Counted from the first letter of the stretch, positions 15,001 through 25,015 are shown. The stretch is DNA of 53,820 nucleotides from Spongiivirga citrea (GCF_010671565.1 NZ_JAABOQ010000010.1:1-53820), one strand, 5' to 3'. Made by a program: numbers and translations. The notes: generated from the letters alone by a model not told the origin.

Positions 15001-18000
15001 TTACAGATGATACCTTGTTGGAACCAACAGAGGATTACTTCGTAAACCTTATTAATATTTCAAATACCAATGTTACCGTAACAGATGGGCAAGGTCTGGG
15101 AACAATCAATGATAACGACGCTGCCGTGCTAGATATAGCAGGTCCGGTTACAGTGAATGAAGCTGCAGGAACAGCTACGTTTATAGTAACGCTAACTGGC
15201 GATGTTCAAGGTAGTTTTGATGTTGACTATGCAACCGCTGATGGTACCGCCTTGGCAGGATCAGATTATACCGCAGTGGCGGCTAGCTTAACCTTTGCCG
15301 GGACTGATGGAGAACAACAGCTTATTACAGTAAACATAACTGACGATGCGTTCGTAGAACCTACTGAAGATTATACGGTAACCATAAGCAATGTGTCAAA
15401 CACGTTAATAGGCTTGGGTACAACTATAGCAACAGGAAATATTGCTGATAACGATACTGCAGATCTTAGTATTGACGATGTGTCAGTTGACGAAGCTGCA
15501 GGTACTGCAACCTTTACTGTGACATTAACAGGTGGCGTACAGGATCCGTTTAGTATTGATTATGCAACAAGTAATGGTACCGCCGTTGAGCCATCAGATT
15601 ATGCAGCAAATACAGGAACACTAAACTTCACGGGTACCGATGGAGAAACTCAGACTATAACAATCAATATTATTGACGATGCGATTCTTGAAACTACTGA
15701 AGATTACTTCGTAACACTATCAGGGATTTCTACCCCATTGGTAAACGTTGCTGGTGCTTCTGGTCTTGGTGAGATCACTAATAACGATGCTTCAAGCCTG
15801 GCTATTAATGATGTAACAGTTGCAGAGGATGCGGGTGTAGCTATATTTGAAGTAACCCTCACAGGTGGAGTACAAGGTAGCTTTACAGTAGATTACGCAA
15901 CTAGTGGAGGTACAGCCGTTCAGGATACAGATTATACAGGAACTACAGGTACGCTCACATTTGTTGGAACCGATGCAGAAGTGCAAACCATAACTGTTCC
16001 TATTATTGATGATAATGTATTGGAGCCACTTGAAAACTATGTGGTCAATTTAGTGTCGGTAAGCAATACTGATATCACCTTTAGCGACGCACAGGGAGAT
16101 GGAGGTATTACAGATAATGATGTTGCTAGTATCGATATTACGAATATAACAGTAAACGAGGCTGATGGAAATGCCGTTTTCGATGTAGTGTTAACGGGGA
16201 ATGTCCAAGACGGATTTACAGTTGATTTCACAACAGTAGGAAATACAGCAACCTTGGGAACTGATTTCACCGCATCGGCTGGAACGTTGACCTTTGTTGG
16301 AAATGACGCTGAGGTACTTCAAATAACAGTACCGATTATTGATGATCTAATTGTAGAGCCAACGGAAGACTATAATGTCAATCTATCCAATATTAGTAAT
16401 ACGGCAGTAACAATTACCAATGCTTCTGCAACCGGTGAAATACTTGATAATGACAATGCTTCGATTGCAATTAATGATATTACGGTAAACGAAGCTGATG
16501 GTACCGCAATACTTGTAATAACATTAACAGGAGGAGTGCAAGGCGGACTATCTGTAGATTTTGACTCAGCAGATAATAGCGCAGTATCACCTGATGATTT
16601 CACGGCCGTTTCCGGAACTGCTAACTTCGTTGGAACGGATGGCGAAACGCAGAATGTTACCATTACTATAGTGGATGATATAGATCCTGAAAATGCGGAG
16701 TCCTTGTTTGTTAATCTAAGTAATCTAAGTACACCACTAGTTACCATTGATGATGCTTCGGGTGAGGTGACAATAATAGATACCGATATTGCCGTAAATC
16801 CTGATATAGAAAGTACTAATGAGGACACTGCTGTTGATATTGCTGTCTTGGCAAACGATTTATTCGCTAGTAATGATACTGTAGTAGTTACATCAACGAC
16901 AACTCCAGCTAATGGTACGGTAGTTATTAATGGGGATGGTACAATAACATATACACCTGCCGGAGATTATACGGGTATAGATACATTTGATTATACCGTA
17001 ACCGTGACACATCCTGATAGCAGTACTTCGACAGGAACAGCAACGGTAACGGTTAATGTGTTGACGCAACCAGATGTAGTGCCAGACACTATTGTGGTGG
17101 CAGAAGATGATACTGTTACATTCAATCCATTGGATAATGATCTTTATTCTGGTAGCACGGCTGTTATAACATCAGTCGGCGTAAATATTACTCCAGCTAA
17201 TGGCACAGTAGTTCTAAATGGAGATGGTACGGTAACGTACACTCCAGACCCAGATTATTTTGGTACAGATACTTACAGTTACACGGTGACTGTGACAAAT
17301 CCGGATGGCAGTACTACTACAGAAACGACCACAGTTTCGGTTATCATAAATCAAGTAAATGATGCAATAGATGATAGTATTACAACAGCAGAGGATACTC
17401 CAATAAACTTTGATGCATTTGTTAATGACACTTTTGATCCGACCACGACTATTGATAATATAGTAATAACAGGTCCGACTAACGGAACCGTAGTAGTCGA
17501 AGGTGATGGTACATTCACATACACGCCAGCTCCGGATTATAACGGTCCTGATGCCTTTATTTATGAAGTGACGGCGACCAATTCAAACGGATTTACATTT
17601 ACGGAATCAGCAACTGTGAATGTTAACATAACTCCGGTGGCTGATGCATTTGACGATCTGGTAATTACTGATGAAGATGTTGCTGTCAATTTTGATCCAT
17701 TGGCAAATGATACCTTCGAGCCAACGACCAATGTGTCTGTTACCAGCGTTACCCAGCCTTTAAATGGCGTGGTTACCATTGAACCAGATGGCACGCTAAC
17801 ATACACGCCAACACCAGATTTTGATGGTACGGAGACGTTTGAATACACAGTTACAGTTACAAATGGTGATGGTAGTACATCAACTGAAACCGCAACGGTA
17901 ACAGTTACTGTAAATCCTGTTCAGGATGCGTTTGATGATAACAGAACAATAGATGAGGATAGCGGTACATTGACTATTGATGTACTTACAAATGACACCT

Positions 18001-21000
18001 ATGATCCAAGTTCTAGGATTTTTGTAACATCGACTACAACACCAGCAAATGGTACGGTAACGATTAATCCTGACAATACGGTAGATTATACACCAAATCC
18101 TGACTTTAATGGTTTTGATCAGTTTGACTATGAAGTAACTTTAAGTATAGATGGTACCGCCTTTACTACTGAAACTGCTACGGTATTTATTACCGTAAAC
18201 CCAGTTCAGGATTCCTTTGATGATACGGCGACTACAGATGAAGATACACCAGTTACAATTGACGTATTGGCTAATGACACTTATGATTCGGCAACTAACC
18301 TTGCTGTAACGTCTACTACAAGTCCTGCAAATGGTACAGTAACTATTAATGCTGATAATACGGTTACTTACACGCCAAATTCAGACTTCAATGGTACTGA
18401 TTCGTTTGACTATGTAGTAACGGTAACCAATGCCGACGGAAGTACAACTACAGAAACAGCTACTGTCACGATAACTGTGAATCCTATTGCAGATACCGTT
18501 GATGATACAGCAACAACAGATGAAGATATTCCCGTGACTATTGATGTATTAGCAAATGATACCTTCGGTTCTGGAACAAATCTTGCAGTAACATCAACTA
18601 CAACACCGGCAAATGGTACGATTACAATAAATGCTGATAATACAGTAACCTATACTCCTGATGCCGACTTTAACGGAACTGATACTTTTGATTATGAAGT
18701 TACAGTAACCAATGCAGATGGAAGTACAACTACTGAAACTGCAACAGTAACGGTTACTGTGAATCCTATAGCCGATGCTATTGATGATGCTGCAACTACA
18801 CTAGAGGATACAGCAGTAACTGTTGATGTACTGACTAATGATACCTTTACAAGTACAAACATAGCTGTTACATCAACAACAACGCCTGCAAATGGTACAG
18901 TAACGATTAATGGAGATAACACGGTAACGTATACGCCAAATGCAGACTTTAATGGTACAGATACGTTCGATTATACGGTAACTGTTACAAATGGAGATGG
19001 CAGTACTTCAACAGAAACGGCTACTGTAACGGTTGATGTTACTCCTGTTGACGATGCTATTGACGATACTGCGACTACTGATGAAGATACTCCAGTGACG
19101 ATCGATGTGTTAGCCAACGATACGTTCACAAACACTAATATTTCGATTTCAATTGATACGGATCCTGCCAATGGTACTGTTGTTGTAAATGCTGATAATA
19201 CAATTACATATACTCCAGGGCCTGATTTTAGCGGAACAGATACATTTGTTTACGAGGTAACGGTAACGAATGCTGATGGTACCCAAACTACCGAAACGGC
19301 GGTGGTGACGATTACGGTAAATCCAATACCAGATGCAATTGATGATACAGCATCTACTGATGAAGATACTACAGCAACGATCGATGTGTTGGCAAACGAT
19401 ACATTTATCAATACAAATATTGCCGTAACTAGTGTAACATCACCTACCTATGGTGTAGTAACAATAAATGCGGATAACACTATCAACTATGTGCCAGAAG
19501 CTGATTTTGTAGGTACAGATACATTTGATTACGAAGTAACAATAACCTTTGCTGATGGTAGTACTGAAACTGATACAGCTACCGTAACAATAACTGTCAA
19601 TCCAATAGCAGATGTAGAAGATGATGCGGATACAACAGAATTCGAAACACCAATAACAGTTGATGTATTAGCAAACGATACATTCGAAGGGACAAGTATT
19701 GCTGTCACTGCGGTATCAACTCCTGCAAATGGTACAGTAGTTATAAATGCAGACAATACGGTTACCTATACACCAAATACCAATTTCTTTGGTACAGATA
19801 CGTTTACATATACCGTTACGGTAACACATTCTGATGGTACAACAAATACAGAAACAGCTACTGTAACAATTACTGTTAACGAACAGCTAATCGATGCAAT
19901 TGATGATACTAATGCCGTGTTAGCAGATGGTCCTAATGGTCAAATAGCGATTCTTAATGTATTAGATAACGATATATTAGGTACTGGTGCTCCTACAACG
20001 GCGGAGGTAACAATCACCGTGATAACTCCAGATCCGGATGGTGTGTTAACACTCAATCCTGACGGAACGGTCGATGTTGCTCCAGGCACGCCAACGGGAA
20101 TATATACCATAGAATATCAAATTTGTGAGATTATTAATCCGACTAATTGTGATACAGCTATTATAATTATTGCCGTAGATGGTGATAATGATGGTGATGG
20201 TATTTATGACTCGATCGATCTTGATGATGACAACGACGGTATTCCAGATCTTGTTGAAGAAGGTGGTACTCCGGGTCGCGACACCGATGGTGACGGTATT
20301 CCAGATATTTATGACCTAGATTCTGACGGCGATGGTGTATCTGATTTACATGAAGCTGGTCATGATGGAGTAGATGCTGATAATGATGGTACAGTAGATG
20401 GGCCATATGGAACTAACGGTCTGGCCGATTCTGTTGAAACAAGCCCGGATAGCGATAGCACTAATTATAATACACAAGATACTGATGGTGATGGTGAATT
20501 CGATTTCCAAGATGTAGATGACGATGGTGATGACGTATGGACGATATTTGAAGGTGCTGATCCTGATGGTGACGGAAACCCAAATACTGGAGATACACAA
20601 GATACTGATGGTGACGGCGTACCGGATTACCTAGACAATGACGATGACGGAGATAACATTGCTACGATCGACGAGAATCCAGATCCGAACGGAGACGGTG
20701 AACCACTTGATGCATTCGATGCGGACGGTGATGGTATTCCGGATTATTTAGAGCCAAATAATGCAGATTTAGAAGAAGAAGTTGAGGTATATAATGTAAT
20801 TACACCAAATGGTGATGGCGACCACGATCGATTAATCATCCGTAATCTGGAGAATTATCCGAACAATACACTTACCATCTTTAACCGTTGGGGTGTTGAA
20901 GTCTTTAAATCACAAGGGTATGGTCAGGACGGACGATTCTTTAGAGGCGTATCTGAAGGTCGTGTTACGGTACAACAGCAAAAAGAGTTACCTGTAGGTA

Positions 21001-21080
21001 CATATTATTATATATTAACCTACGTTAAGGATTCAGGCGAAGAAGTGAGGAAAGCGGGATATATTTATATTCAGCGATAA
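1..21080 (+). CDS. Giant Calx-beta repeat adhesin with type B T9SS sorting domain (5' partial)
   Basis: The reading frame is open from base 3 to a TAA at 21078-21080, over 7,000 codons, and begins mid-repeat, so the true start and signal peptide lie upstream. Visible layout: the tail of one Calx-beta domain; about 50 full Calx-beta repeats (127-16790) with recurring motifs such as [17 protein letters not shown] and [10 protein letters not shown]; 12 cadherin-like repeats (16795-20180) with ANDTF, PANGTV and TYTP motifs; a DGDGIPD-rich calcium stretch (20181-20765); and a C-terminal domain with [16 protein letters not shown] and GTYYYIL, which is the gliding-motility/CHU_C type B export signal. 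The protein is very acidic, and I noticed cysteines only near 20130-20155. Inferred role: a secreted, calcium-stiffened surface fibre or adhesin exported by T9SS. The PorP/SprF gene downstream fits this. The ligand is unknown. Confidence 0.93.
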   Translation, partial: IIDDSLVEATESFFANLSSLSNGLVTISDAQGEGTINDNDAASIAINDITVSEAAGTATFTVTLTGNVQGGFQVNYATANDSAIEPNDYTDSTGTLTFAGVDTETQTFTVPIIDDTNVESSEDYFVNLSGITNTLVTIADNQGIGTITDNDSASISIDDVTVSESAGTATFTVTLTGNVQGGFTIDYSTADNSAVAPADYTSTTGSLTFTGTNNETQTITVPIIDDLVVGSTIDYFVNLSNISNTLVTVADNQGLGTITDDDNASVSINDVTVNEGAGTLTFTVTLDNAVQGGFDIDYATAQNTALAGADYTTSSGTLTFVGTASETQTFTVPITDDSLVESSESFFADLSNLTNPLVTIADAQGIGTITDNDAASIAINDVTVSEAAGTATFTVTLTGDVQGGFQVNYATADNTATAPSDYTNTGGTLTFAGTDTETQTFTVPIIDDALVGPAEDFFVNLSGITNTLVTISDGQGVGTITDNDSASISIDDVTVSESAGTATFTVSLTGGVDGSFTIDYSTADNSAVAPADYTSTTGSLTFTGTNNETQTITVPIIDDLVVGPTIDYFVNLSNISNTLVTVADNQGLGTITDDDNASVSINDVTVNEGAGTLTFTVTLDNAVQGGFDIDYATAQNTALAGADYTTSSGTLTFVGTANETQTFTVPITDDSLVESSESFFADLSNLTNPLVTIADAQGIGTITDNDAASIAINDVTVSEAAGTATFTVTLTGDVQGGFQVNYATADNTATAPSDYTNTGGTLTFAGTDTETQTFTVPIIDDSLVEPSELFLAGISGITNALVTISDNQGEATITDNDAASIAINSITVNEAVGNAVLSVTLTGDVQGSFTVQYDTANNTAIAPGDYTATTAGTITFTGNDTEVQTISIPISDDVLVESSEDFTVTLSNISNVLVSNGTPIGTVTITDNDNATIAINDVTVDESAGTATFDVTLTGDVQGGFTVNYITAANTAIENTDYDAASGTLTFAGTNNEVQSITVTINEDALVESTEDYFVNLNTISVAAVTATDNQGLGQITDNDSASIAIDDVTVSEAAGTATFTVTLTGDVQGGFQVNYDTASGSAIQNTDFTQSNGTLTFIGTDTETQTFTVAIADDNLVEPTENYVVNLSGITNTLVTISDAQGEGTITDNDAASIAIDDVTVNESAGTATLTVTLTGNTQSGFTVDYASTDNTAIAPGDYTTSTGTLTFSGNTGEQQTLVVPIVNDVLVEPTESLFVDLSGLNTTLVTISDAQGEISINDNDSATIAINDVTVDESAGTATFDITLTGDVQGGFTVDYTTAANTAIENTDYNAASGTLTFTGTNNEVQSITVAINEDALVEPTEDYFVNLNTISVAAVTASDNQGLGQITDNDAASIAINDVTVSEADGTATFTVTLTGDVQGGFSVDYATSGVSAIQNTDYTGATGTLNFVGTDAETQTFTVAINDDTLVESTETYLATLSGLSTTLVTISDSQGTGTITDNDAASIAINDVTVNENNGTATVTVTLAGDVQGGFTIDYDTASGTAIQGTDFTTSSGTLTFTGNDTETQTITIPITNDTLTEGDENFVVDLSAISNTLVTIADNQSTVTITDDDVASISINDVNVSEGAGTATFTVTLTGDVQSAFSVNYATSDNTAVSPSDFPASSGVLNFTGTTGETQTFTVSIVDDILVESSENFSVLLSGISNSLVTIADDTGVGTISDNDSANVVIDDVTVNEAAGTATFTVTLSAAVAGGFTIDYISTATTAIEGTDYTGVSGTLNFAGTAGETQTVVVSIADDSLVEPNEGYTIDLSNISTVLVSIDDSQGVGTITDNDAASIVINDMSVAENAGNAVFTVTLTGDVQGGFSVNYGTAGSTAIQNTDFTDTAGTLNFVGTTGETQTITIPIIDDTLLEPTENYFINLGAISNTLVTINDPQGEGTITDNDAASIAIDDVTVNESAGTATFTVTLTGDVQSGFTVDYATASNTAIQGTDFTAATGTLSFTGTNNETQTFIVPITNDNLLEATETYFADLSNISNTNITITTAQGIGTITDDDSASIAIDDVSVNEAAGTATFTVTLTGDVQGSFDVDFATTDNTATAAADYTANTGTITFTGNDAETQTITVTIIDDAVAELAETYFVNLSGITNPLVTVADAQGLGTITDNDTSGIAIDDVTIDESGGNAIFTVTLTGAIAGGFSVDFNTSGSSASQGVDYTGVSGTLNFVGTDAETQQIIVPITEDTLDEIDEIFNVDLSNVSTALVTINDGQGVGTITDNDTSSINIVDVIENENNGTVTFTVTLTGDVQGGFDVNYATTDGTALNPADYANTSGTLSFAGTNGETQSFTVAIVDDTLLEADETFTIDLSGVTNALVTVTNSQATATITDNDAASLSIDDITVNEAAGTATFTVTLTGDVQGGFDINYATADNTALAGSDYTANSGTLTFAGTNNETQQVIVNITDDTLLETTEGYFVNLSGITNALVNVTKPQGIGTITDNDTATLTIDDVTVNENAGTAVFTITLTGAVQDAFVVSYTTANNTAIEPGDYTTVTGNLNFAGTNGETKTVIVPIIDDVLVELDETYFVNITGATNPLVVVGDSQGLGTITDNDAASLAIDDVTVNETAGTAVFTVTLSGDVQSAFSINYVSSGVTAIENTDYTGVTGTLNFAGTDGENQTITVAITDDLLVEANETYNIDLSGITNTLVSVTKAQGVGTITDNDAASVAIDDISVNENAGTATFTVTLTGAVQGGFDIDFTTADDTAVAGSDYAANAGTLTFVGTNTETQTITVNITDDSLLEPTETYFVNLSNITNNLVTLSDSQGLGSITNDDAATIAINDVTVNEAAGTADFTVTLTGDVQGSFTLDFLTSQNTAIENTDYTIGSGTLTFAGTDTETQTISISITDDLLLENTETFNVGLSNLSNALVTFSDSQGEGTITDNDAASIAIDDVSVNEAAGTATFTVTLTGAVQGGFTANYATADNTAIAGADYTSTTGTLTFAGTDAETQTITIAIADDNLVEPSEDYFVNITSVSNALVTVADNQGLGTITDNDAASVAIDDITVAEDAGTATFTVTLTGDVQGGFDINYATADDSALAGSDYTTTSGILNFAGTNGETQTITVSITDDVLLEAAETYFVNLSGITNTLVTVSDSQGLGTITDNDAASLAIDDVIVNENAGTATFTVTLTGDVQNSFTVNYTTASGTAIQDTDYTGTAGTLNFTGTTGETQTITISIADDTLVELAENYFVDLSGVSNALVTLADARGEGTITDNDAASISINDVSVNEAAGTATFNVTLTGDVQGAFTVNYQTADNTALVGADYSNSTGTLNFTGNNGEIRTVTVVISDDSLVEPTEDYFVNLTAVSNVLVTIADNQGLGTITDNDNATVSIDDVTVSEGAGTATFTVTLTGDVQGGFDIDYASADDTALAGSDYTAVTNTLTFVGTNNETQTIIVPITEDALLEDLETYFINLSGITNTLVTVVDAQGLGSITNNDAASLAINDITVDESIGNATLTVTLTGDVQGSFSVDYATASNNAIQDVDYTGTSGTLTFVGTDTETQTIIVPITDDSLLESTESFFVNLSSLTNPLVTLADAQGEVTITDNDLSGISIDDIAVAEDAGTATFTVTLTGAVQGGFTVDWATSDDSAIAPGDYVADNNTLTFVGTDGETQTITITINEDTFVEFSEDYFVNLSNISNALVNITTPQGVGTITDNDSANIVINDVTVDEDAGNAVFTVTLSGSDVPGGFNVQFDTADGTAVAPGDYTASVAGVISFVGTDGETQPITIPIQDDNLVESLEDYTVNLSNLSTVLVTINDGTGLGQINDNDNASIAINDVTVNEAAGTAQYEVLLTGAVQGGFTVDYATSDNTANDPADYTAQTGTLTFAGTNFEIQTITVPIIDDNVREATESFFTNLSSISNGLVTISDAQGITRITDNDAANIDINSVVVDESAGVATFTVTLTGNVQGGFTVNYATTNDTAVQPDDYTISSGTLTFVGTDTEQQTFTVPIIDDAVLESSEDFFANLSGISNNLVDVTTPQGIATITDNDAASISINDVSVAEDAGTATFIVTLNGAVQGGTDVDFAAADVSAISPGDYSVTAGTVSFVGTNGETQTITVTINDDTLVEPTETYNIDLSNISNGLVTFTDNQGLGTITDNDTASVAINDITVNEAAGTATLTATLTGDVQGGFDINYQTTNNTAVQPGDYTSTTGTLTFTGTTGEALTINIPIIDDSVLEPSENLFVDLSGITNTLVTVIDAQGEITITDNDAASIAINSITVDEAIGNAILNVTLTGDVQGSFTVEYDTTDNTAVAPGDYNAVTSGVVTFTGNDAEVQTISIPIADDLLLESTEDFAVTLSNLSNVLVGNPTPTGTITITDNDSAEVNINDVTVNEAAGTATFDVTLTGAVQGGFDIDFAGANGTATDPDDFTLTNGTLSFAGTDGEIQQITVTIVDDSLLEASEDYTITLSNITNTLVVINTAIGTGTITDNDVASIAIDDVTVNEAAGTATLNVTLTGDVQGGFAVNYATADNTAAQPGDYTSSSGILNFVGTDAEVQPFTIPIIDDNLLETVEDFVANLSGITNTLVTISDATGTVTITDNDAASLAINDVSVAEDAGIATFTVTLTGNVQGAFTVDYQTAQNTAIENSDYTATTGTLNFTGADAETRTFVVPILEDTLVEPTEDYFANLISVSNALITFSDSQGLGSITDNDNADVNIDSVTVDEDAGTATFTVTLTGDVQGGFDIDFATADGTAVQPGDYTTTNGTLTFVGNDGETQTITVPIIDDLLVEPNEDYTVTISNISNTLVTIGTNVGTGTITDQDNASVVIDDVIVAENAGTATFTVTLTGAVQGGFTLDYLTAEDTAIQNTDYDAAAGTLTFAGTDGETQTITVNITDDTLLEPDETYFVDLASISNPLVMVLDAQGLGTITNDDVASIAINDQVVNEDAGTATFTVTLTGDVQNGFSIDYTSADNTANQGADYDAVSGTLTFTGTTGETMNITVNITDDTLLEPTEDYFVNLINISNTNVTVTDGQGLGTINDNDAAVLDIAGPVTVNEAAGTATFIVTLTGDVQGSFDVDYATADGTALAGSDYTAVAASLTFAGTDGEQQLITVNITDDAFVEPTEDYTVTISNVSNTLIGLGTTIATGNIADNDTADLSIDDVSVDEAAGTATFTVTLTGGVQDPFSIDYATSNGTAVEPSDYAANTGTLNFTGTDGETQTITINIIDDAILETTEDYFVTLSGISTPLVNVAGASGLGEITNNDASSLAINDVTVAEDAGVAIFEVTLTGGVQGSFTVDYATSGGTAVQDTDYTGTTGTLTFVGTDAEVQTITVPIIDDNVLEPLENYVVNLVSVSNTDITFSDAQGDGGITDNDVASIDITNITVNEADGNAVFDVVLTGNVQDGFTVDFTTVGNTATLGTDFTASAGTLTFVGNDAEVLQITVPIIDDLIVEPTEDYNVNLSNISNTAVTITNASATGEILDNDNASIAINDITVNEADGTAILVITLTGGVQGGLSVDFDSADNSAVSPDDFTAVSGTANFVGTDGETQNVTITIVDDIDPENAESLFVNLSNLSTPLVTIDDASGEVTIIDTDIAVNPDIESTNEDTAVDIAVLANDLFASNDTVVVTSTTTPANGTVVINGDGTITYTPAGDYTGIDTFDYTVTVTHPDSSTSTGTATVTVNVLTQPDVVPDTIVVAEDDTVTFNPLDNDLYSGSTAVITSVGVNITPANGTVVLNGDGTVTYTPDPDYFGTDTYSYTVTVTNPDGSTTTETTTVSVIINQVNDAIDDSITTAEDTPINFDAFVNDTFDPTTTIDNIVITGPTNGTVVVEGDGTFTYTPAPDYNGPDAFIYEVTATNSNGFTFTESATVNVNITPVADAFDDLVITDEDVAVNFDPLANDTFEPTTNVSVTSVTQPLNGVVTIEPDGTLTYTPTPDFDGTETFEYTVTVTNGDGSTSTETATVTVTVNPVQDAFDDNRTIDEDSGTLTIDVLTNDTYDPSSRIFVTSTTTPANGTVTINPDNTVDYTPNPDFNGFDQFDYEVTLSIDGTAFTTETATVFITVNPVQDSFDDTATTDEDTPVTIDVLANDTYDSATNLAVTSTTSPANGTVTINADNTVTYTPNSDFNGTDSFDYVVTVTNADGSTTTETATVTITVNPIADTVDDTATTDEDIPVTIDVLANDTFGSGTNLAVTSTTTPANGTITINADNTVTYTPDADFNGTDTFDYEVTVTNADGSTTTETATVTVTVNPIADAIDDAATTLEDTAVTVDVLTNDTFTSTNIAVTSTTTPANGTVTINGDNTVTYTPNADFNGTDTFDYTVTVTNGDGSTSTETATVTVDVTPVDDAIDDTATTDEDTPVTIDVLANDTFTNTNISISIDTDPANGTVVVNADNTITYTPGPDFSGTDTFVYEVTVTNADGTQTTETAVVTITVNPIPDAIDDTASTDEDTTATIDVLANDTFINTNIAVTSVTSPTYGVVTINADNTINYVPEADFVGTDTFDYEVTITFADGSTETDTATVTITVNPIADVEDDADTTEFETPITVDVLANDTFEGTSIAVTAVSTPANGTVVINADNTVTYTPNTNFFGTDTFTYTVTVTHSDGTTNTETATVTITVNEQLIDAIDDTNAVLADGPNGQIAILNVLDNDILGTGAPTTAEVTITVITPDPDGVLTLNPDGTVDVAPGTPTGIYTIEYQICEIINPTNCDTAIIIIAVDGDNDGDGIYDSIDLDDDNDGIPDLVEEGGTPGRDTDGDGIPDIYDLDSDGDGVSDLHEAGHDGVDADNDGTVDGPYGTNGLADSVETSPDSDSTNYNTQDTDGDGEFDFQDVDDDGDDVWTIFEGADPDGDGNPNTGDTQDTDGDGVPDYLDNDDDGDNIATIDENPDPNGDGEPLDAFDADGDGIPDYLEPNNADLEEEVEVYNVITPNGDGDHDRLIIRNLENYPNNTLTIFNRWGVEVFKSQGYGQDGRFFRGVSEGRVTVQQQKELPVGTYYYILTYVKDSGEEVRKAGYIYIQR
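127..16790 (+). repeat. About 50 tandem Calx-beta domain repeats, 333-bp period
   Basis: The unit start (S-I-A-I-N-D-V-T-V-like) recurs every 111 codons or so, at about 127, 460, 793, 1126 and so on to about 16455. Each unit carries a conserved acidic pair near its end (PIxDDxLVE), an N/D-rich TITDND turn and an [12 protein letters not shown] strand. Calx-beta domains are immunoglobulin-like calcium-binding modules. Protein identity is high, but most units differ at many synonymous positions. Confidence 0.9.
552..2345 (+). repeat. Recent three-repeat duplication inside the adhesin gene
   Basis: Bases 552-1346 and 1551-2345 are nearly identical, offset by exactly 999 bp (three 333-bp units). 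By eye I count about 18 differences in about 795 bp. Other units in the gene differ far more at the DNA level, so this pair looks like a recent tandem duplication or gene conversion of a three-domain block. Confidence 0.85.
16795..20180 (+). repeat. Tandem cadherin-like/Ig-like (VCBS-type) repeats, 11 plus one divergent
   Basis: About 95-residue units recur with the pattern [20 protein letters not shown], then TPANGTV, a [19 protein letters not shown] strand and an [11 protein letters not shown] boundary. I count eleven clear copies and one divergent twelfth (about 19890-20180), which contains the two cysteines I noticed. These domains are typical stalks of bacterial adhesins. They sit between the Calx-beta array and the sorting region. 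Confidence 0.8.
20181..20765 (+). repeat. TSP3-like calcium-binding stretch of the adhesin
   Basis: Repeated DxDxDG-type loops (for example [20 protein letters not shown] and [18 protein letters not shown]) are characteristic of thrombospondin type 3 repeats that coordinate calcium. The stretch lies just before the sorting domain, and the same motif builds most of the second giant protein at 49395. Confidence 0.8.
20785..21080 (+). other. Type B T9SS C-terminal sorting domain of the adhesin
   Basis: The last 97 residues or so match the gliding motility-associated C-terminal domain pattern: [43 protein letters not shown] and KAGYIYIQR at the very end. This family (TIGR04131, CHU_C) directs export through the type IX system and typically depends on a cognate SprF/PorP-like protein. 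Confidence 0.88.
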
Positions 21081-21088
21081 AACAAAAT

Positions 21089-21140
21089 GTCAGTTCGAGT
21101 GATTTTTCTGAGGTACGGAAGAAAAATAGTATCGAGAACC
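21089..21140. repeat. Palindromic intergenic repeat (REP-like)
   Basis: ATTTTTCT and AGAAAAAT arms flank a short GAGGTACGGA loop, with TTCGAGT and ATCGAGAA outside. I recall this shape as a recurrent intergenic element in Flavobacteriaceae genomes. It begins 8 bases after the adhesin stop and could serve as its terminator or mRNA-end stabiliser. Confidence 0.5.
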
Positions 21141-21202
21141 TTGAAAAAGATGTATTAATATCAATTATGGAATTAATTCAATAAAAAATAAGAAAACTAA
21201 AA

Positions 21203-21253
21203 CTCCTCCCCTTAATAAGGGGAGGAGGCTCAATCGCTTGAAGGACGATTGAG
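21203..21253. repeat. Double-hairpin intergenic repeat (REP-like)
   Basis: Two perfect hairpins are adjacent: CTCCTCCCCTT / AAGGGGAGGAG (11 bp, 3-base loop) at 21203-21227 and CTCAATCG / CGATTGAG (8 bp) at 21229-21253. No long T run follows, so this looks more like a repetitive palindromic element than a simple terminator. A GC-rich relative lies at 30122. Confidence 0.55.
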
Positions 21254-21297
21254 ACGGTGGGATTAAAAGCCCAAACTAAATTGAAAAACAAAAATGT

Positions 21298-21318
21298 CCC
21301 CTCGAGCGCAGTCGAGAG
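21298..21318. repeat. CTCGA palindrome, REP-like, overlapping a false upstream start
   Basis: CTCGA-GCGCAG-TCGAG is the core of a palindrome I recall as frequent between genes in Flavobacteriaceae. It ends just before the PorP/SprF start. A longer in-frame start at 21294 would translate this element, which argues for the start at 21324. Confidence 0.5.
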
Positions 21319-21323
21319 GTTAT

Positions 21324-22298
21324 ATGAAACAGAATAGAATAACATACAAAACAGGCTTTCTAACAGCACTTACACTGTTAATGGTATTAGTGGGCATAAA
21401 TACTGCAAACGCGCAGCAGGATGCCCAATACACCCAGTATATGTTTAATACCATTAGTATTAATCCGGCATATGCCGGTAGTCGCAGTGTAACTAGTGTG
21501 GTCGGCTTACATCGCTCACAATGGGTCGGATTAGAAGGAGCTCCCACAACACAAACCATCGCAATTCATTCTCCGGTGGGATTACGTGAAAAAGTTGGTG
21601 TCGGACTTTCAGTTGTAAATGATGAAATAGGACCTACTCAGGAAACTTATTTCGATGCAACCTTTAGCTATACCTTAAATGTTAGTGAGCGAGCAAAGCT
21701 ATCATTTGGATTAAAAGCGGGAGGGCATTTGCTTGATGTACGTTTTTCAGAATTAAATCAATACACTAATACTGATGTCTTGCTGCAGCAGGATATTGAC
21801 AACAAATTTTCACCCAATATCGGTGCGGGTGTCTATTACCATAACGGACTAACATACATCGGGTTTTCTGCTCCTAATTTATTAGAGACTGAGCATTTTG
21901 ATGAAACTAATAGTTCAAATACGGGAGCGAGCTTTCTAGCCCGTGAGCGAATTAATTATTATCTCATGGCGGGTCATATTTTTAGACTATCTGACCAATG
22001 GAAATTTAAACCAGCAGTATTAGGTAAGTACGTAAACGGAGCACCATTACAAGCAGATCTTTCTGCTAGCTTTTTATACAATGATAAAATAAGTTTTGGC
22101 GCTGCATATCGATGGAGTGCTGCTGTGAGTGCTACTGTCGGCTTCCAATTCTCTGATGCTCTAATGATCGGTTTTGCTTATGATCGTGAATCAACCCCAC
22201 TTGGTGATGCTTTATTTAATGCAGGTACCTTCGAGGTCTTCTTACGCTTTGAATTGGCTAGGGGGTATGATAAGCTGATCTCACCTCGATTCTTCTAG
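21324..22298 (+). CDS. PorP/SprF family type IX secretion outer-membrane protein
   Basis: 324 residues. A signal peptide (KTGFLTALTLLMVLVGINTA, cut after NAQ) is followed by the family hallmark DAQYTQYMFNTISINPAYAG and then repeated amphipathic beta strands ending ARGYDKLISPRFF, as expected for an outer-membrane barrel. Members help secrete or anchor specific type B cargo such as SprB. Lying directly downstream of a type B adhesin, this copy is probably dedicated to that protein. An in-frame ATG at 21294 would add ten residues encoded by a palindromic repeat, so I chose 21324, which gives a normal signal peptide. Paralogues are usually numerous, so I assign no symbol. Confidence 0.9.
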   Translation: MKQNRITYKTGFLTALTLLMVLVGINTANAQQDAQYTQYMFNTISINPAYAGSRSVTSVVGLHRSQWVGLEGAPTTQTIAIHSPVGLREKVGVGLSVVNDEIGPTQETYFDATFSYTLNVSERAKLSFGLKAGGHLLDVRFSELNQYTNTDVLLQQDIDNKFSPNIGAGVYYHNGLTYIGFSAPNLLETEHFDETNSSNTGASFLARERINYYLMAGHIFRLSDQWKFKPAVLGKYVNGAPLQADLSASFLYNDKISFGAAYRWSAAVSATVGFQFSDALMIGFAYDRESTPLGDALFNAGTFEVFLRFELARGYDKLISPRFF

Positions 22299-22404
22299 AT
22301 TACTAAAGGATAAAAAACACCAAAAAGTGCTGTTATCCGAAAATTCATTACCGGATATGGTTATATTTAGTGTTGATATAACAAGTTGTGTTTAATATTA
22401 GGAA

Positions 22405-23172
22405 ATGAAATGTAAAAATTGTGGAAATTCTTTTGACGGAAAGTTTTGCAATCTATGTGGACAACACATCAGAGTTGAAAAATTAACTTTGCCCAACTTT
22501 CTTGAAGAAATTTCGGATAGTGTTTTTCAAGTTAATCGAGGTCTTTTTTATACTATTAAAAGCTTAGCCATAAGACCTGGACACGCAATTCGAGAATTTT
22601 TAAATGGACAACGTAAATATTATTTCAAACCAATTGCTTTTATATTAGTATTGTCCACTTTCTACTTTTTAATTACTAAAATACTAGGAGCAACTACACT
22701 TTTAGAAAATGCTATCTCAGGATTTCGACGAGGTGCAGAAGATAAATCTGACTTTTTACATAACGCTGTAATTTTAGAATTCTCAACCGAATGGTTTATT
22801 AATAACTTTGCGTATTCTAACCTCCTTCTTATACCAGCTTTATCAATCGCATCATACATGGCTTTTTATGGAAGAAAAAACAACTTTCTCGAACACATTG
22901 TAATCAATTCTTATATAGGAGGACAACAAACTATTTTTTATTCATTATTTGCAATTTTTGATTTTGTAACCAAGCAAAATGATTTAGGAGTGACTTTAGC
23001 TTTCATTATATCTATTGTCTACAGATTTTGGGCTTTTATCCAGTTTTATCAAACAAAAAATAAGATTTATACATCATTCCGACTAATGTTAACCTACATT
23101 CTATTTTACTTCATAATTATGATTTTTCTAGGAGTAATAGTTTTTACAGCAATAATTTTAAAAGAATACTAA
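22405..23172 (+). CDS. DUF3667-type zinc-ribbon membrane protein
   Basis: 255 residues. The N-terminus holds two CxxC knuckles (CKNCG at residues 3-7 and CNLCGQ near 16-21), a zinc-ribbon pattern, followed by a conserved amphipathic stretch (RPGHAIREFLNGQRKYYFKP) and about four hydrophobic segments (roughly 70-90, 135-150, 165-190 and 225-250). This is the usual layout of DUF3667 proteins of Bacteroidota, whose function is unknown. The gene is boxed tightly: its ATG is 10 bases after GTTGTGTTTA (22385-22394) and its TAA overlaps the exact reverse complement TAAACACAAC (23170-23179). That arrangement resembles an integron gene cassette. Confidence 0.8.
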   Translation: MKCKNCGNSFDGKFCNLCGQHIRVEKLTLPNFLEEISDSVFQVNRGLFYTIKSLAIRPGHAIREFLNGQRKYYFKPIAFILVLSTFYFLITKILGATTLLENAISGFRRGAEDKSDFLHNAVILEFSTEWFINNFAYSNLLLIPALSIASYMAFYGRKNNFLEHIVINSYIGGQQTIFYSLFAIFDFVTKQNDLGVTLAFIISIVYRFWAFIQFYQTKNKIYTSFRLMLTYILFYFIIMIFLGVIVFTAIILKEY

Positions 23173-23300
23173 ACACAACAATGGCTATAATTCGTTGCGG
23201 TTGAATTCCTAATCGGAAATCAAGGCTTAGTAGCTATCTTTCGGCTAAGGCGGAAAGAATCCCACTGATTTTTCCGCCATAGTCGAGACCGTTGTGGTGA
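23170..23300 (+). repeat. attC-like intergenic element between two small genes
   Basis: The element opens with TAAACACAAC and closes with GTTGTGGTGA, so its ends form an imperfect inverted repeat. The opening is the exact reverse complement of GTTGTGTTTA (22385-22394) before the preceding gene. Length (about 130 bp), ends and one-gene spacing match the geometry of integron attC sites, whose ends are RYYYAAC and GTTRRRY. The match to that consensus is only partial, and no integrase gene is in the window. Confidence 0.45.
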
Positions 23301-23342
23301 ATTAAAGAAAACAACCAATTTAAATTATCCGAGGAGATTACT

Positions 23343-23789
23343 ATGAATTTTACAAGACATTGTGCTTTATGTGAAAATGAAATTATGAGTCTTGAAAATG
23401 GAGTGACATGCAAGTTGACCAATGAAAAACCGAATTTTAAAGAAACTTGTCCAGATATATTATTTGAAAATAAATTTAAGAAAAAGCGGGACGATGTTAT
23501 CGTTGAACTGGAAAAAGTAAGTAGAGATAAAAACAAGGCCTATCTCTATTTAATTATTTCCGGCATTTTTGGAATCTTATTTATCATAGGGAATAAGCTT
23601 TATGGAACTTTTATATATGGAGAAACTTCTACTTACTATTGGAAACGTCGGATCGAATCAATTGGGATTGGAATTACAATATTAATAGGCGCATACTACA
23701 AATTCAATAGATTTAGAAACAAGCTGAAAACTATTGAAATGAAAAAAAGTAGAATTGACAAAGTATTAAAGAAGTATGGAGTTAAATAG
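23343..23789 (+). CDS. Hypothetical small membrane protein
   Basis: 148 residues, family not recognised. The N-terminus has CALCENE and further cysteines (CKLTNEK, ETCPD), possibly a small metal-binding knuckle. A lysine-rich, coiled-coil-prone stretch (about residues 38-62) follows, then two hydrophobic segments (AYLYLIISGIFGILFIIG near 62-79 and ESIGIGITILIGAYY near 104-118), ending in a basic tail. The cysteine-knuckle-plus-membrane plan resembles its DUF3667 neighbour. It sits between two cassette-like intergenic elements with no partner gene in operon distance, which suggests an acquired single-gene unit. Function unknown. Confidence 0.6.
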   Translation: MNFTRHCALCENEIMSLENGVTCKLTNEKPNFKETCPDILFENKFKKKRDDVIVELEKVSRDKNKAYLYLIISGIFGILFIIGNKLYGTFIYGETSTYYWKRRIESIGIGITILIGAYYKFNRFRNKLKTIEMKKSRIDKVLKKYGVK

Positions 23790-23819
23790 AAATAAAGTAA
23801 TAAAATAACAATTAAAGTT

Positions 23820-24000
23820 TAGGGTAATAGGAATTACACTACAAAATCGAGACTAATACATCAAAACGCCTTGTAGAAATCATTGCGGAAGAGTTGGTTA
23901 ACGGGAAGAGGAATTCCCACAAATCAAAATTCGTTTCGCGAAAAAGAATGTAAATTTCAGTTACTACTATCGTTATACAAACCTATTAGCAACGATCTTA
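23820..24000 (+). repeat. Second cassette-type intergenic element
   Basis: The stretch contains CATTGCGGAAGAGTTGG near its middle and ends CGTTATACAAACC followed by TATTAGCAACG. I recall similar ends bounding single-gene units in many Bacteroidota genomes. The preceding gene starts after GTTGTGGTGA, and the best reverse-complement match here (ACACTACAA near 23836) is imperfect, so this copy may be decayed. No gene is seen in 23790-24003. Confidence 0.35.
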
Positions 24001-24051
24001 TAAATGGCAAGTTCATTTTTATATATCGAGAATTATAGATATGTTTGTAAT

Positions 24052-24366
24052 ATGAACTTGAAAATAGCTACAGAGATCGGAAAATGTCTATCTAACCAAA
24101 CTAGAGTTCAAATAATAGGGTGGTTAAAAGAACCAAAAAAAAATTTCCCGCCACACGAAACATTAAAGCATTTTAACGACGGAGTCTGCGTAACCTACAT
24201 TCAGGAAAAATCAGGATTATCACAATCCACCATTTCAACCTATTTAACGAATATGGAAAAATGCGGCTTGTTAATATCCACAAGACACGGGAAATGGTCT
24301 TATCTTAAAAGAAACGAGGATTTAATTAAGCAATACACCCAATTTCTTCTTGAAACAAATTATTAA
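24052..24366 (+). CDS. ArsR-family winged-helix transcriptional regulator
   Basis: 104 residues from the chosen ATG. The opening MNLKIATEIGKCLSNQTRVQ and the recognition region EKSGLSQSTISTYLTNMEKC (about residues 54-73), followed by a wing with TRHGKWSYLKR, are typical of ArsR-type repressors. I see no vicinal metal-binding cysteine pair, so a metal sensor is unlikely. An in-frame ATG at 24004 would add 16 residues, but the family normally begins at MNLK. The stop is 19 bases before the SDR start, so the two genes are probably co-transcribed and the regulator likely controls its own operon. Confidence 0.85.
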   Translation: MNLKIATEIGKCLSNQTRVQIIGWLKEPKKNFPPHETLKHFNDGVCVTYIQEKSGLSQSTISTYLTNMEKCGLLISTRHGKWSYLKRNEDLIKQYTQFLLETNY

Positions 24367-24385
24367 AATTAGAAAACAAAAAATT

Positions 24386-24997
24386 ATGAAAATACTAGTA
24401 ATAGGTGGAGCAGGAACTATAGGCAAAAAAATAGTTGAGCATTTTTCAAAAGAACATCAAGTACTTGTAGCTGGTCGATCTTCAAAAGACTACCCAATTG
24501 ATATTGCAGATTCTAGATCCATAAAAAACCTATTCAAAAAAATTAAAAAATCAGGTAAAATAGATGCTGTAATATGCGCCGCAGGTGAAGCTAAATGGGC
24601 AAGAATGAAAGATATGTCCGAAACCGATTTTCATATTGGTTTACGAAGTAAATTAATGGGGCAAGTTAATGTTGTACGACATGCACATAAATGTTTAAAA
24701 CGTAAAGGCTCTATTACTTTAACAACAGGAATACTTGCAGATGATCCTGTTTACACAACCACAAGTGCCGCAATGGTGAATGGAGGTGTACACAGTTTTG
24801 TACAAGCAGCTGCATTAGAAATGAGAAAGAAAATTAGAGTAAACGTGGTATCGTCTGGTGTGGTGATGGATGCTTATGATAAATATGAAAGTTATTTTCC
24901 TGGTCATCCTCCAATACCTATGGATAAAATGTTGATGGGATACATACGAAGTGTTAGTGGAAGGGTAAATGGAGAAATTATAAGAATATACTCATAG
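24386..24997 (+). CDS. Short-chain dehydrogenase/reductase (PRK07578-like)
   Basis: 203 residues from MKILVIGGAGTIGKK, which carries the Rossmann GGxGxIG nucleotide-binding turn. The protein reads like the short SDR group PRK07578: AGRSS, VICAAGEAKW, LRSKLMGQVNVV, TTGILADDP and SAAMVNGGVHSFVQAAALE. The usual catalytic Tyr-xxx-Lys is absent: the tyrosine at DPVYTTTSAAM is not followed by the expected lysine. Substrate and chemistry are therefore unclear. A start at 24350 would overlap the upstream ArsR gene and add a poor leader, so 24386 is preferred. It sits between the ArsR gene and a flavin oxidase 18 bases downstream, probably one operon. Confidence 0.85.
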   Translation: MKILVIGGAGTIGKKIVEHFSKEHQVLVAGRSSKDYPIDIADSRSIKNLFKKIKKSGKIDAVICAAGEAKWARMKDMSETDFHIGLRSKLMGQVNVVRHAHKCLKRKGSITLTTGILADDPVYTTTSAAMVNGGVHSFVQAAALEMRKKIRVNVVSSGVVMDAYDKYESYFPGHPPIPMDKMLMGYIRSVSGRVNGEIIRIYS

Positions 24998-25015
24998 CAA
25001 CCAATTAGCTGACAA

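Noticed and set aside
127-16790. CRISPR-like or satellite-like periodic DNA
   Set aside because: The 333-bp period is a coding domain repeat with conserved protein and variable synonymous sites, not short identical repeats with unique spacers.
932-19756. Many minus-strand frames of 60-152 codons inside the adhesin, for example 16370-16828
   Set aside because: They recur at the same phase in successive 333-bp repeats, have serine/valine-rich low-complexity products, and mirror the codon bias of the sense strand. They are shadows of the repeat gene.
20167-20600. Histidine- and isoleucine-rich minus-strand frames opposite the TSP3 stretch
   Set aside because: They are the complement of GAT/GGT-rich DxDG codons. 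The same artefact appears opposite the second giant gene (50227-50442, 51415-51642).
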